A stretch of DNA of 64,000 nucleotides, taken from contig JBGAGO010000001.1 in assembly GCA_044226655.1 (NCBI GenBank), forward strand, positions 496,001 through 560,000, read 5' to 3'. Shown here piece after piece: positions 16,434-25,139 of this stretch. Under the pieces are notes generated by a model. It was not told where the DNA came from and searched no databases. It saw nothing but the letters and a program-made list of their open reading frames with translations. This DNA is from JBEVOS01 sp044226655 (GTDB lineage Bacteria; Pseudomonadota; Alphaproteobacteria; Caulobacterales; Aquidulcibacteraceae). The first letter of the stretch is position 1; each line of letters begins with the position of its first letter. The translations under genes were made by a program, and so were the position numbers.

Positions 16434-19406
16434 ATGGCGGATGACGGCCGCAGCCTGCCCAACGCAGCGCTTCTCGAAACCAGCTTCCTCTACGGCGCCA
16501 ATGCGGCGTTCGTGGAGGAGATGTACGCGCGCTATCTGGACGATCCCGGTTCGGTGGATTCCTCCTGGCGCCAGGTGTTCCAGCAATTGCGCGATGCGCC
16601 GGAGGACGTGCGCCACGCCGTCGCCGGTCCGTCCTGGTACCGGCCCGAGGTCGCCAAGCCGAAATCGACCGAGCTGACCGCGCTGATGGACGGCAATTGG
16701 GCCGCGCTCGAAACCCGGCTCGAACAAAAAACCCGCGAGCGCCTGCCGAAGGCCTCGATCATCGATGTCCAATCGGCCGCGCGCGACAGCGTGCGCGCGC
16801 TGATGATGATCCGCGCCTACCGCACCCGCGGCCACCTCGCCGCCCAGCTCGATCCGCTTGGCCTCGAACAGCGCGTCAGCCCTGAAGAGCTCGATCCCGC
16901 CTCGTTCGGCTTCTCCAAGCAGGACCTCGACCGCCCGATCTTCATCGACGGCGTGCTGGGCCTCGAAAGCGCGACCGTCACGCAGATGCTCGACATCCTG
17001 CGCCGCACCTATTGCGGCACGTTCGGCGTCGAGTTCATGCACATCACCGATCCGGCCGAGAAGGCCTGGATCCAGGAGCGCATCGAAGGCCCGGACAAGC
17101 AGATCGCGTTCACCCAGGAAGGCAAGCGCGCCATCCTCAAGAAGCTGATCGAGGGCGAGGTGTTTGAGCGCTTCGTCCATAAGCGCCATCCCGGCACCAA
17201 GCGCTTCGGCCTCGATGGCGGCGAAGCCATGCTTCCCGCGCTCGAACAGATCATCAAGCGCGGCGGCGCTTTGGGCGTCGAAGAAATCATCCTCGGCATG
17301 GCCCACCGTGGGCGCCTCAACGTGCTCGCCGCCGTGATGGGCAAGCCCTATCACAACATCTTCCACGAATTCCAAGGCGGCTCGTCGACGCCGGATGACG
17401 TGATGGGTTCGGGTGATGTGAAATATCACCTCGGCGCCTCGAGCGATCGCGCGTTCGACGGCAACAAGGTGCACCTCTCGCTCACCGCGAACCCCTCGCA
17501 CCTCGAAATCGTCAATCCCGTCGTGCTCGGCAAGGCCCGCGCCAAGCAGGCCGAACAGCAGCTTTGGTTCTCGGCCGATCAGGATTTGTTCAAGCTGCGC
17601 GCCCGCGTCATGCCGCTGCTGATCCACGGCGATGCGGCGTTCGCGGGGCAGGGCGTGGTGGCCGAATGCTTCGCGCTCTCGGGGCTGCGCGGCTACAAGA
17701 CCGGTGGCACCGTCCATTTCATCATCAACAACCAGATCGGCTTCACCACCGCGCCGCGCTTCTCGCGCTCCTCGCCCTATCCGAGCGATGTCGCGCTCAT
17801 GGTGCAGGCGCCGATCTTCCATGTGAACGGCGATGATCCGGAAGCGGTAGTCTACGCCTCGAAAATCGCCACCGAATATCGCCAGCGTTTCGGCAAGGAC
17901 GTCGTCATCGACATGTTCTGCTACCGCCGCTACGGCCACAACGAGGGCGACGATCCGACCATGACGCAGCCCTTGATGTATGCGCGCATCAAAGGCCAGC
18001 CGACGACGATGGCCATTTATGGCGAGCGCCTGATCGGCGAAGGCGTGCTGACGCGCCAGGATTTCGACGCCTGGCAACGCCAGTTCGAGGAATTCCTCGA
18101 CAGCGAATTCGACGCCGGCAAGGTCTACAAAGCCAACAAGGCCGATTGGCTCGACGGCGCCTGGGCCGGCTTCAAACTGCCGGAAGACGATGACCGCCGC
18201 GGCAAGACCGCCGTGCGCGTGGAAAAGCTCGTCGCGCTCGGCCGCGCGATCACCACGATCCCGCCGAGCGTGGACGTGCACAAAACCGTCGCGCGCGTCA
18301 TCGAAAACCGGCGCAAGGCGGTGGAAGCGGGCCACGGCATCGATTGGGGCCTCGCCGAACATCTCGCCTTCGCCGCCCTGCTCGATGAAGGCTACGACAT
18401 CCGCCTGTCCGGTCAGGATTCCTGCCGCGGCACGTTTGTGCAGCGCCATTCCAAGATCGTCGATCAGACCACGGAAGAACGTTACACGCCGCTCAACGCC
18501 ATCCGCGACGGCCAGGGCTTCTTCGAGGCGATCGATTCTCTGCTCTCGGAAGAAGCGGTGCTCGGCTTCGAATACGGCTATTCGCTCGCCGATCCGAACA
18601 CGCTGACGATCTGGGAAGCCCAGTTCGGCGATTTCGTGAACGGCGCGCAGGTCATCATCGATCAGTTCATTTCCTCGGCTGAGCGCAAATGGCTGCGCAT
18701 GTCCGGCCTCGTGATGCTGCTGCCGCATGGCTATGAAGGGCAGGGGCCGGAGCACTCCTCCGCCCGCATCGAGCGCTTCCTGCAGCTGTGCGCGGAAGAA
18801 AATCTGCAGGTCGTCAATTGCTCGACGCCGGCGAATTATTTCCACGTTCTGCGCCGCCAGATTCACCGCGATTTCCGCAAGCCGCTGATCGTGTTCACGC
18901 CCAAATCGCTGCTGCGCCACAAACGCTGCATCTCGACCATCGCCGATATGGGCGCCGGCTCCTCGTTCCACCGCCTGCTGTGGGACGATGCGCAGATGAA
19001 CAACGGCCTCACCACGATCAAGGTGAAGCCGGACAATCAGATCCGCCGCGTCGTGATGTGCTCGGGCAAGGTCTATTACGATCTGCTCGAAGAGCGCGAA
19101 AAGCGCGGCATCGATGACATCTACCTGCTGCGGCTCGAACAATTCTATCCGTGGCCGATGAAATCGGTGATCGCCGAACTGCAGCGCTTTGGGAACGCCG
19201 AGCTGGTCTGGTGCCAGGAAGAGCCCAAGAACATGGGCGGCTGGCAATTCGTCGAACCGTGGATCGAGCTCACGCTCGAACGCATGAACATCTCGGCCAA
19301 GAAGGCGCGCTATGCCGGCCGGCCGGCCTCGGCCTCCACCGCGGCGGGCCTGATGTCCAAGCACCTCAAAGAGCTCGACGCTTTCCTGAACGACGCGCTG
19401 GGATGA
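16434..19406 (+). CDS. sucA: 2-oxoglutarate dehydrogenase E1 component
   Basis: A 990-residue protein with the family landmarks: N-terminal SFLYGANAAFVEEMYARYL, thiamine-diphosphate region GMAHRGRLNVLAAVMGKP, HGDAAFAGQGVVAE, the GDD-NN-type segment HVNGDDPEAVVYASK through YRRYGHNEGDDP, and the C-terminal LLPHGYEGQGPEHSSARIER. It decarboxylates 2-oxoglutarate and passes the succinyl group to SucB. A purine-rich GAAGGA lies 11 bases before the ATG. It stands apart from sucD, with a convergent pair of minus-strand genes between, and is followed after one base by the GFA gene. Confidence 0.98.
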   Translation: MADDGRSLPNAALLETSFLYGANAAFVEEMYARYLDDPGSVDSSWRQVFQQLRDAPEDVRHAVAGPSWYRPEVAKPKSTELTALMDGNWAALETRLEQKTRERLPKASIIDVQSAARDSVRALMMIRAYRTRGHLAAQLDPLGLEQRVSPEELDPASFGFSKQDLDRPIFIDGVLGLESATVTQMLDILRRTYCGTFGVEFMHITDPAEKAWIQERIEGPDKQIAFTQEGKRAILKKLIEGEVFERFVHKRHPGTKRFGLDGGEAMLPALEQIIKRGGALGVEEIILGMAHRGRLNVLAAVMGKPYHNIFHEFQGGSSTPDDVMGSGDVKYHLGASSDRAFDGNKVHLSLTANPSHLEIVNPVVLGKARAKQAEQQLWFSADQDLFKLRARVMPLLIHGDAAFAGQGVVAECFALSGLRGYKTGGTVHFIINNQIGFTTAPRFSRSSPYPSDVALMVQAPIFHVNGDDPEAVVYASKIATEYRQRFGKDVVIDMFCYRRYGHNEGDDPTMTQPLMYARIKGQPTTMAIYGERLIGEGVLTRQDFDAWQRQFEEFLDSEFDAGKVYKANKADWLDGAWAGFKLPEDDDRRGKTAVRVEKLVALGRAITTIPPSVDVHKTVARVIENRRKAVEAGHGIDWGLAEHLAFAALLDEGYDIRLSGQDSCRGTFVQRHSKIVDQTTEERYTPLNAIRDGQGFFEAIDSLLSEEAVLGFEYGYSLADPNTLTIWEAQFGDFVNGAQVIIDQFISSAERKWLRMSGLVMLLPHGYEGQGPEHSSARIERFLQLCAEENLQVVNCSTPANYFHVLRRQIHRDFRKPLIVFTPKSLLRHKRCISTIADMGAGSSFHRLLWDDAQMNNGLTTIKVKPDNQIRRVVMCSGKVYYDLLEEREKRGIDDIYLLRLEQFYPWPMKSVIAELQRFGNAELVWCQEEPKNMGGWQFVEPWIELTLERMNISAKKARYAGRPASASTAAGLMSKHLKELDAFLNDALG

Positions 19407-19407
19407 G

Positions 19408-19812
19408 ATGATCGAGGCTTCCTGCCATTGCGGCGGCGTGCGCTATACGGTCGAAACCGCCCCCGATTGGGTGATGGACTGCAATTGCTCGCATTGCCGG
19501 CTCTATGGCGGGCTGTGGGCCTATTACCCGCAGCGCGACGTGCATTTCGCCGCGCCGCCCGACACCTTCATCTACATGTGGGGCGACCGCATGTTGGAGT
19601 TTCACCATTGCCGGACGTGCGGCTGCTTCTCGCACTACACGGTGCTGGGCCAAGCCGATGCCGACAGGATCGGCGTCAACACGCGCCTGATGCGCGGGCT
19701 CGATCCTAAAAATGTCGCCGTCGTTCAGAAGAACAACGGCAACGATCATATCTTCTGGACGAAAACTGATCGTCCCGTTCTGCCAAGTCATGACCGCCCG
19801 GCGGATGTGTGA
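19408..19812 (+). CDS. GFA family zinc-binding protein
   Basis: A 134-residue protein with the GFA/CENP-V zinc pattern: CHCGGVRY near residue 6, CNCSHCRLYG near 25-31 and CRTCGCFS near 68-72, giving the Cys ligands for two zinc ions. Family members bind glutathione-formaldehyde adducts or are structural; the reaction here is unknown. It starts one base after the sucA stop and ends 27 bases before sucB, so it must be in the sucA-sucB transcript. Confidence 0.87.
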   Translation: MIEASCHCGGVRYTVETAPDWVMDCNCSHCRLYGGLWAYYPQRDVHFAAPPDTFIYMWGDRMLEFHHCRTCGCFSHYTVLGQADADRIGVNTRLMRGLDPKNVAVVQKNNGNDHIFWTKTDRPVLPSHDRPADV

Positions 19813-19838
19813 TACGCGCCGGCGCCAGAGGACAAGAG

Positions 19839-21050
19839 ATGACCGATATCGTAGTGCCGACCCTGGGCGAGAGCGTCGTTGAGGCGACCGTCGCCAAATG
19901 GCTGAAGCAGCCCGGCGAGGCCGTGAAGAAGGACGATCTGCTCGTCGAACTGGAAACCGACAAGGTCTCCGTCGAAGTCTCCGCGCCCGAAGATGGCGTG
20001 CTGTCGGACATCGTCGCCAAGGAAGGCGATACGGTCGAGATCGGCGCGCTGCTCGGCCATCTCGGCGCCGGCAACGGCAAAGCGCCCGCGCCCGCCGCAC
20101 CCGTTCAGGCCGCCGCGCCCAAGCCCGCCCCGCAGCCGGCGCCCGCGCCGCGTCCCGCGGCCGCCGCACAAGCCGCGCCGCCGTCCGTGCAGCGCATCGC
20201 GGCCGAAAGCGGCATCGATCTCTCCAGCATCGTCGGCACCGGCAAGGATGGCCGCCCGACCAAGGCCGACGCGCTCCAGGCCGTCGCCGCGCGCCCGGCC
20301 GCGCCCGCGCCGGCGCCCGTGCGTGCGCCGGCCCCGCCGCGCGCCATCGGTCCGCGCGAAGAGCGCGTGAAGATGACGCGTCTTCGCGCCACCGTCGCGC
20401 GCCGTCTCAAGGAAGCGCAGAACACCGCCGCAATGCTCACCACGTTCAATGAGGCCGACATGTCGGCTATCATGGCGGCGCGCAACAAGTACAAGGACAA
20501 TTTCGAGAAGAAGCACGGCGTGAAGCTCGGCTTCATGAGCTTCTTCGTGAAGGCCTGCGTCGCCGCGCTGAAGGAAATCCCGAACGTCAACGCCGAGATC
20601 GATGGCGACGACATCATCTACAAGAATTTCTACGACATCGGCATCGCCGTCGGCACCGATAAGGGCCTCGTCGTCCCGGTGGCGCGCGATTGCGATGCGA
20701 AGAGCATGGCCGAAATCGAAAAGGATATCGGCGATCTCGGCGCCCGCGCGCGCGATGGCCATCTGAAGCTCGAAGATTTGCAGGGCGCCACGTTCACGAT
20801 CTCGAATGGCGGCGTCTATGGCTCGCTGATGTCGACGCCAATCCTGAACGCGCCGCAGAGCGGCATCCTCGGCATGCACAAAATCCAGGACCGCCCCGTC
20901 GTCATCAACGGCCAGGTCGTGGTGCGCCCGATGATGTATCTCGCGCTCAGCTACGATCACCGCATCGTCGACGGCAAAGAGGCCGTGACCTTCCTGGTGC
21001 GCGTCAAAGAAGGTCTCGAAGACCCCGAACGCATGCTGCTGGATCTCTAA
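19839..21050 (+). CDS. sucB: 2-oxoglutarate dehydrogenase E2 (dihydrolipoyl succinyltransferase)
   Basis: A 403-residue protein with a single N-terminal lipoyl domain (lipoyl Lys42 in ETDKVSVEV), an Ala/Pro linker (about 80-115), a peripheral-subunit-binding domain (SVQRIAAESGIDLSSIVG, about 117-150), a second Ala/Pro linker, and the catalytic acyltransferase domain ending in YDHRIVDG (His374, Asp378). It transfers the succinyl group to CoA. The ATG at 19839 follows GAGGACAAGAG; an earlier in-frame start would add ten unrelated residues. It overlaps the convergent nadR-like gene tail to tail by 4 bases. Confidence 0.98.
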   Translation: MTDIVVPTLGESVVEATVAKWLKQPGEAVKKDDLLVELETDKVSVEVSAPEDGVLSDIVAKEGDTVEIGALLGHLGAGNGKAPAPAAPVQAAAPKPAPQPAPAPRPAAAAQAAPPSVQRIAAESGIDLSSIVGTGKDGRPTKADALQAVAARPAAPAPAPVRAPAPPRAIGPREERVKMTRLRATVARRLKEAQNTAAMLTTFNEADMSAIMAARNKYKDNFEKKHGVKLGFMSFFVKACVAALKEIPNVNAEIDGDDIIYKNFYDIGIAVGTDKGLVVPVARDCDAKSMAEIEKDIGDLGARARDGHLKLEDLQGATFTISNGGVYGSLMSTPILNAPQSGILGMHKIQDRPVVINGQVVVRPMMYLALSYDHRIVDGKEAVTFLVRVKEGLEDPERMLLDL

Positions 21051-21589
21051 GGCCGCGCATCGGCCTGCGCCGCGATAAACGACAGCGCTTGAGCACAACG
21101 CGCCGCCACGTCCCCGCGCACTTCGATCCAGGGCACATCCGTTTCCGCCAGCACGTCGCGAAAGCGCGCCTGCATGGCGTGGCGGATGTGTTCCCCGTCG
21201 CGCAGCCCATCGTCCTCGAATGGAATCTCATCGCCCGCGAGGATGCGCACGAAGGGCCGAACCTGGCGCGCGGCCACCGCCAGCACCTCGGGCGCGGAAA
21301 AGCCCATATAGCGCTCGTGCCAGATCGCGGTGGCGAGCGCGTCCGTATCGCAGATCAGCCAGCCGTTGGGACTTGCCTCCGCAAGCGCATTCTCGCGCCG
21401 GTTCTGTTCAAGCGCGATGTCGACGAAATCGCGCGTCCGCCAGGGCGCGGCGGGCCCGCCGGGGCGCGTCTCGCTCCATTCGCGGCCATATTCGAGCACC
21501 AGCGGGCAGGCGAAATGCGCCGCGAGCGCGCGGGCGAGCGTCGTCTTGCCGGTCGATTCCGCGCCGGTGAGCACGATGCGCCGGATCAT
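21047..21589 (-). CDS. NadR-like nicotinamide riboside kinase (AAA ATPase)
   Basis: A 180-residue P-loop protein starting RRIVLTGAESTGKTTLARAL. That Walker A with an E-S-T, followed by VLEYGREWSE and ICDTDALATAIW, is typical of the C-terminal ribosylnicotinamide kinase domain of NadR. It would phosphorylate nicotinamide riboside taken up by PnuC, feeding NAD synthesis. No adenylyltransferase domain is present. The ATG overlaps the stop of the pnuC frame (ATGA); a longer in-frame start at 21676 lies inside pnuC and is rejected. Confidence 0.83.
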   Translation of the reverse strand: MIRRIVLTGAESTGKTTLARALAAHFACPLVLEYGREWSETRPGGPAAPWRTRDFVDIALEQNRRENALAEASPNGWLICDTDALATAIWHERYMGFSAPEVLAVAARQVRPFVRILAGDEIPFEDDGLRDGEHIRHAMQARFRDVLAETDVPWIEVRGDVAARCAQALSFIAAQADARP

Positions 21590-22151
21590 GCCGCGGCCCG
21601 CTGCGCTTGGCGCCATTGCAAAAGCCCAGCGATGCACATGGCCAAAAAGATCGCGTAGAGCGCGGCTGTCAGCCAAAGGCCCTTATAGGCGTAGAGCGGC
21701 ATGTAGATCAGATCCGCCGCGATCCAGAGCCACCAATTCGCGATCCATTTCCGCGCCAGCATGATTGCGCGACGAGGCTCAGCGCCGTCGTCACCGCGTC
21801 CCAGCCGGCGACGGTGGAATCGGTGAACCTGAGCAGCCCCCATTGCAGCACCGCCCAAATGATCGCGACCGCCGCAAGGCAAGCCGCGAGCGTGCGCGGG
21901 CCGGCCGCGACCACGGCGATGCGCGCGCCGCCGCCGCCGCTGCGCAGCCATGTCGCCCAGCCGATCAGCGCCAGCACGATGAACACGCCCTGCAGCCCGG
22001 CATCCGCGTAGAGCCCCGATTGCAGGAACAGCACCGCGAACAGCACATTGTTCGCGATCCCGATCGGGAAATTCCAGATATTGCGCCGCACCAAGAGCCA
22101 GACGCATGCCGCGCCCGTCACAAAGCCGGCGATCTCGGTCCAATCCATCAC
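21586..22151 (-). pseudogene. pnuC: Nicotinamide riboside transporter PnuC, interrupted by a frameshift
   Basis: The PnuC sequence starts in one frame (MDWTEIAGFVTGAACVW, NIWNFPIGIANNVLFAVLF, TVAGWDAVTTALSLVAQ) and continues in another (MLARKWIANWWLWIAADLIY, YKGLWLTAALYAIFLAM). The switch falls at about 21761-21768, where one base appears to be missing; in the first frame translation runs on into a non-homologous tail. Restoring one base would give a protein of about 188 residues, the normal PnuC length with seven helices. Either this is a sequencing or assembly error or a real loss. Its 3' end still overlaps the kinase start. Confidence 0.75.
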
Positions 22152-22244
22152 CGTCTTCGCTGCCCCAAGAGCGCGCGCCTGCCAACTGCTCAGCGCCGCC
22201 GCGTGCTAGAGAGCGGGCAGGACTGGACCGAAGGAGCCCGCCGC

Positions 22245-22658
22245 ATGGCGAATAGAAATCTCGAACATTTCCGCGCGCCGCGCAGCCTTCAACTGGCGCT
22301 GGCCTGGGCCGCGCTGATGTTCCTCTACATCTACAACGACTATTTCAGCCTCTACCGGCCGGGCGCGATCACGCGCATGGCGGAAGGCCGGCTCGCCTTC
22401 GGGCCCGCGACAGAGGGCGCCCTGGTCGCCGTCTCGCTGCTCCTCGCCATTCCCGCGCTGATGATCTTCCTATCCGTCGCGCTGGCGCCCCTGGCGAGCC
22501 GCTGGCTCAACATCCTGTTCGGCCTCGCCTACACCGCGATCGAGGCGCTCACCTTCATGGGCTCGCCTCTGTTCTATCAGATCGTGGTGGCGCTCGAGAT
22601 TGCGCTCACGCTTGCGATCGTCTGGCTCGCCCTGCGCTGGCCGCGCGCGCCGGCCTGA
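22245..22658 (+). CDS. DUF6326-like four-helix membrane protein
   Basis: A 137-residue protein with four hydrophobic segments and the characteristic ALMFLYIYNDYFSLYRPG stretch in the first helix, which I recognise as a small uncharacterised membrane family (DUF6326). The ATG at 22245 follows AAGGAG by about nine bases; the upstream in-frame extension overlaps pnuC and is rejected. No function is assigned. The sulfatase gene follows after 41 bases with its own -10-like box. Confidence 0.7.
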   Translation: MANRNLEHFRAPRSLQLALAWAALMFLYIYNDYFSLYRPGAITRMAEGRLAFGPATEGALVAVSLLLAIPALMIFLSVALAPLASRWLNILFGLAYTAIEALTFMGSPLFYQIVVALEIALTLAIVWLALRWPRAPA

Positions 22659-22687
22659 GGCGGTTTGCGGCGCGCGCGGCGCGCGCC

Positions 22688-22693
22688 TAACCT
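22688..22693 (+). promoter_or_regulatory. Candidate leaderless -10 box of the sulfatase gene
   Basis: TAACCT at 22688-22693 lies six bases before the ATG at 22700, the same spacing as in the two antitoxin promoters. No ribosome-binding sequence precedes this ATG, which supports a leaderless transcript. Confidence 0.35.
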
Positions 22694-22699
22694 CGCCCG

Positions 22700-24205
22700 A
22701 TGCGCCAGCCAAAGCACACCATCGTCATCCTTCTGGACAGCCTCAACCGCCACATGCTCGGCGCCTATGGCGGGCGCGAGTTCGAGACGCCGAACCTCGA
22801 TCGCCTCGCCGCGCGCGCCACGCGCTTCACGCGCCATTACACCGGCTCGCTCCCGTGCATGCCGGCGCGGCACGACATCCTGTGCGGCGCGCTCGATTTC
22901 CTCTGGAAATGCTGGGGTAGCGTGGAGCTGTGGGAAGACGCCATCACCTACGCGCTGCGCAAGAAGGGCGTCGCCACGCAGCTGATCTCCGATCACCCGC
23001 ATCTCTTTGAGACGGGCGGAGAGAATTACCATGTCGATTTCGGCGCCTGGTCTTATGAGCGCGGCCATGAAGGCGATGCGTGGAAGCTGCGTCCCGATCC
23101 CAGCTGGGCCGGGGCGCCGGGCTTTGGCCGCGGCCACATGCCCTATGACGATTCACGCGGCTGGTTCAAAGGCGAAGCCGATTTTCCAGGCCCGCGCACC
23201 ATGCAGGCCGCCGCCAATTGGATCGACGACAACGCCGGCCATCACGAGCGCATGTTCCTGTTCGTCGACGAATTCGATCCGCACGAACCGTTCGACACGC
23301 CGGAGGAATGGGCGCGCAAATACGATCCCGATTGGGAAGGCCCACATCTGATCTGGCCGCCTTACATGCAGGGCGCGCTCGAAAAAGGCGTGCTCACCGA
23401 GCGCCAGGCCCAACAAATCCGCGCCTGCTATGGCGGCAAGCTCTCGATGATCGATCATTGGTTCGGGAAGATTCTCGACGCCATGGATCGCCACAAGCTG
23501 TGGGACGATACGCTCTTCATCGTCTGCACCGATCACGGCCATTATCTCGGCGAGAAGGACATCTGGGGCAAACCCGGCGTGCCCGTGTTCAACACGCTGG
23601 GCCATATCCCGCTGCTCATCAGCCATCCGGGCGCAGCGCCGGGCGTATGCGATGCGCTCACCACCAGCGTCGATCTGTTCGCCACGCTGGCCGATCTGTT
23701 CGGCGTCGAGGTGCGCCAGCGCACGCATGGCAAATCGCTCTTGCCGTTGATTGCGGGAACGCAGGCGCGCGTGCGCGATGAGCTGCTTACCGGCGTGTGG
23801 GGCAGGGAGGTCTGCCTCGTCACTGAGACGCACAAATATGTCCGCGCGCCGGCGGGCGCGAACGCGCCGCTTTCGATGCTGTCCAATCGCTGGTCGACCA
23901 TGCCGACGCATGTGGTCGATCGCGATGTCGCGCTGCCTTTGCCCGATGGCCGCGCCTTCCTCGATCGCATGCCCGGCTCGGACGTGCCCGTGATCCATCA
24001 GCCCTACGCCGATGGCGACCCGATCCCATTCTGGGGCCGCGCCCGCTTCTCGGGGAACCATGTCTACGATCTGGCCAACGATCCCGGCGAAACCGAAAAT
24101 CTGCGCGGCCAGACCATCGAGAAACAGCTCGCCGAACAGTTACGCGCCGCGCTCACCGATCTCGACGCGCCCAAGGCCCAATTCGAACGCTTAGGCCTCT
24201 CGTAA
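22700..24205 (+). CDS. Sulfatase (alkaline phosphatase superfamily)
   Basis: A 501-residue protein with the sulfatase signature C-x-P-x-R at residues 53-57 (SLPCMPARHDIL); the Cys would be converted to formylglycine. Metal ligands are visible in ILLDSLN (residue 13) and CTDHGHYLGEK (about 277-287). No signal peptide is seen, so a cytoplasmic location is likely. It hydrolyses a sulfate or phosphonate ester; the substrate is unknown. No formylglycine-generating enzyme is in the window. Confidence 0.9.
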   Translation: MRQPKHTIVILLDSLNRHMLGAYGGREFETPNLDRLAARATRFTRHYTGSLPCMPARHDILCGALDFLWKCWGSVELWEDAITYALRKKGVATQLISDHPHLFETGGENYHVDFGAWSYERGHEGDAWKLRPDPSWAGAPGFGRGHMPYDDSRGWFKGEADFPGPRTMQAAANWIDDNAGHHERMFLFVDEFDPHEPFDTPEEWARKYDPDWEGPHLIWPPYMQGALEKGVLTERQAQQIRACYGGKLSMIDHWFGKILDAMDRHKLWDDTLFIVCTDHGHYLGEKDIWGKPGVPVFNTLGHIPLLISHPGAAPGVCDALTTSVDLFATLADLFGVEVRQRTHGKSLLPLIAGTQARVRDELLTGVWGREVCLVTETHKYVRAPAGANAPLSMLSNRWSTMPTHVVDRDVALPLPDGRAFLDRMPGSDVPVIHQPYADGDPIPFWGRARFSGNHVYDLANDPGETENLRGQTIEKQLAEQLRAALTDLDAPKAQFERLGLS

Positions 24206-24208
24206 ACA

Positions 24209-24357
24209 TCCCCCGCCCCTGGGGGCGGGGGCAGGGGGAGGGGGCGTGCAGAACAAGGCGAGCGGCTAATCAAAAGGCGCATCGCGTCGCGCTCCAACTT
24301 GCAATGGAGCGCCCGGTCGATCGCCCCCCACCCAACCCTCCCCCAAGGGGGAGGGCG
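24209..24357. repeat. Cytosine/guanine-block palindromes between sulfatase and membrane gene
   Basis: Two short perfect palindromes, CCCCGCCCCTGGGGGCGGGG near 24210-24230 and CCCTCCCCCAAGGGGGAGGG near 24337-24356, lie in inverse arrangement about 100 bases apart. Similar CCTCCCCC-loop-GGGGGAGG units recur at 28665 and 30333. The stretch has no credible gene; it probably includes the sulfatase terminator. Confidence 0.6.
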
Positions 24358-24499
24358 CGCCCATCCGCATGATGTGTCGCAATTCTTTGCGAGAACGCTG
24401 CGATACGCGAAGCCCTTTGCCTCCGCGCTCCGTTTGTGGAAGCTAGCCGCGGGGATGTGAAGCTTAGGTTCCGGCGCGCCCGCGCCGGGGAGGGAACCG

Positions 24500-25015
24500 A
24501 TGATCGCGATTCTGCGCTGGCCGCTCGTGCTCATTCTCGTCGTGCTGGTGGCGTCGAGCTTCCTGCCCGCTTTGGCGACGGCGGCGGCCCACATCAACGA
24601 GCCGTCGATCAACGCCATCATCGACAATCTCGCCGCGTCCTCGCCCGCCATCGGCGGCGCGCTCGAATATGGCCAGCAGGGCTCCTGGCTCGAAGCCGGC
24701 CTCTGGTTCACGGCGAGCCTCTTCTTCCTGGTCTGCGCGATCCGCCTCATCCGGCGCACGCAGGGCTTCTGGGCCTGGCTCTTGGGCTTTGCCTGCTACG
24801 GCGCGCGCTGGGCGGTGACGCAGCAGAGCGAAGGCGGCGTCGTCTCCACCTTGCAATCGCTGACGCCGGATTCGCTCAATTCCGATCAGCTCACGGCGGC
24901 CTCGCCGCCCGTGCAAGTCGGCCTGCTCGCCTTCCATCTTGTCGTCGGCCTGCTCATCCTGATCGTCGACGCCGTCGACCGCGCCCATTGGGACCGCCAC
25001 GAACACGGACATTGA
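24500..25015 (+). CDS. Membrane protein of unknown function
   Basis: A 171-residue protein starting after GGGAGG, with an N-terminal hydrophobic segment (AILRWPLVLILVVLVASSF, possibly a signal anchor), two central helices (LWFTASLFFLVCAIRLI; FWAWLLGFACYGARW) and one near the C-terminus (LLAFHLVVGLLILIVDAV). No family recognised. It is transcribed in the same direction as the TIR gene downstream, separated by a GTAC-type repeat. Confidence 0.65.
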   Translation: MIAILRWPLVLILVVLVASSFLPALATAAAHINEPSINAIIDNLAASSPAIGGALEYGQQGSWLEAGLWFTASLFFLVCAIRLIRRTQGFWAWLLGFACYGARWAVTQQSEGGVVSTLQSLTPDSLNSDQLTAASPPVQVGLLAFHLVVGLLILIVDAVDRAHWDRHEHGH

Positions 25016-25018
25016 TCC

Positions 25019-25076
25019 GTACCTCCGGCTTCCAGCCGGCATAGCGCCAGGCCTGCCGGCAAGATGCCGGCGGTAC
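25019..25076. repeat. GTACCGCCGGC-type inverted repeat, copy 1
   Basis: Begins GTACCTCCGGCTTCCAGCCG and ends with ATGCCGGCGGTAC, an imperfect inverted repeat whose arms each contain their own CCGGC...GCCGG palindrome. Related copies are at 26454, 31149 and 55461, always between genes. Confidence 0.75.
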
Positions 25077-25139
25077 GAAGGAGCACGCGCTGTTTCCGCC
25101 TCGCGCGCGATTGTATAGTCAGCAGGTGGGGCGCGGGGC

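Noticed and set aside
16359..19364. Open frame of 1001 codons on the minus strand opposite sucA
   Set aside because: It is the antisense shadow of a clear sucA; such long antisense frames are normal at very high GC, and the translation (rich in His, Arg, Asp, Val) resembles no protein.
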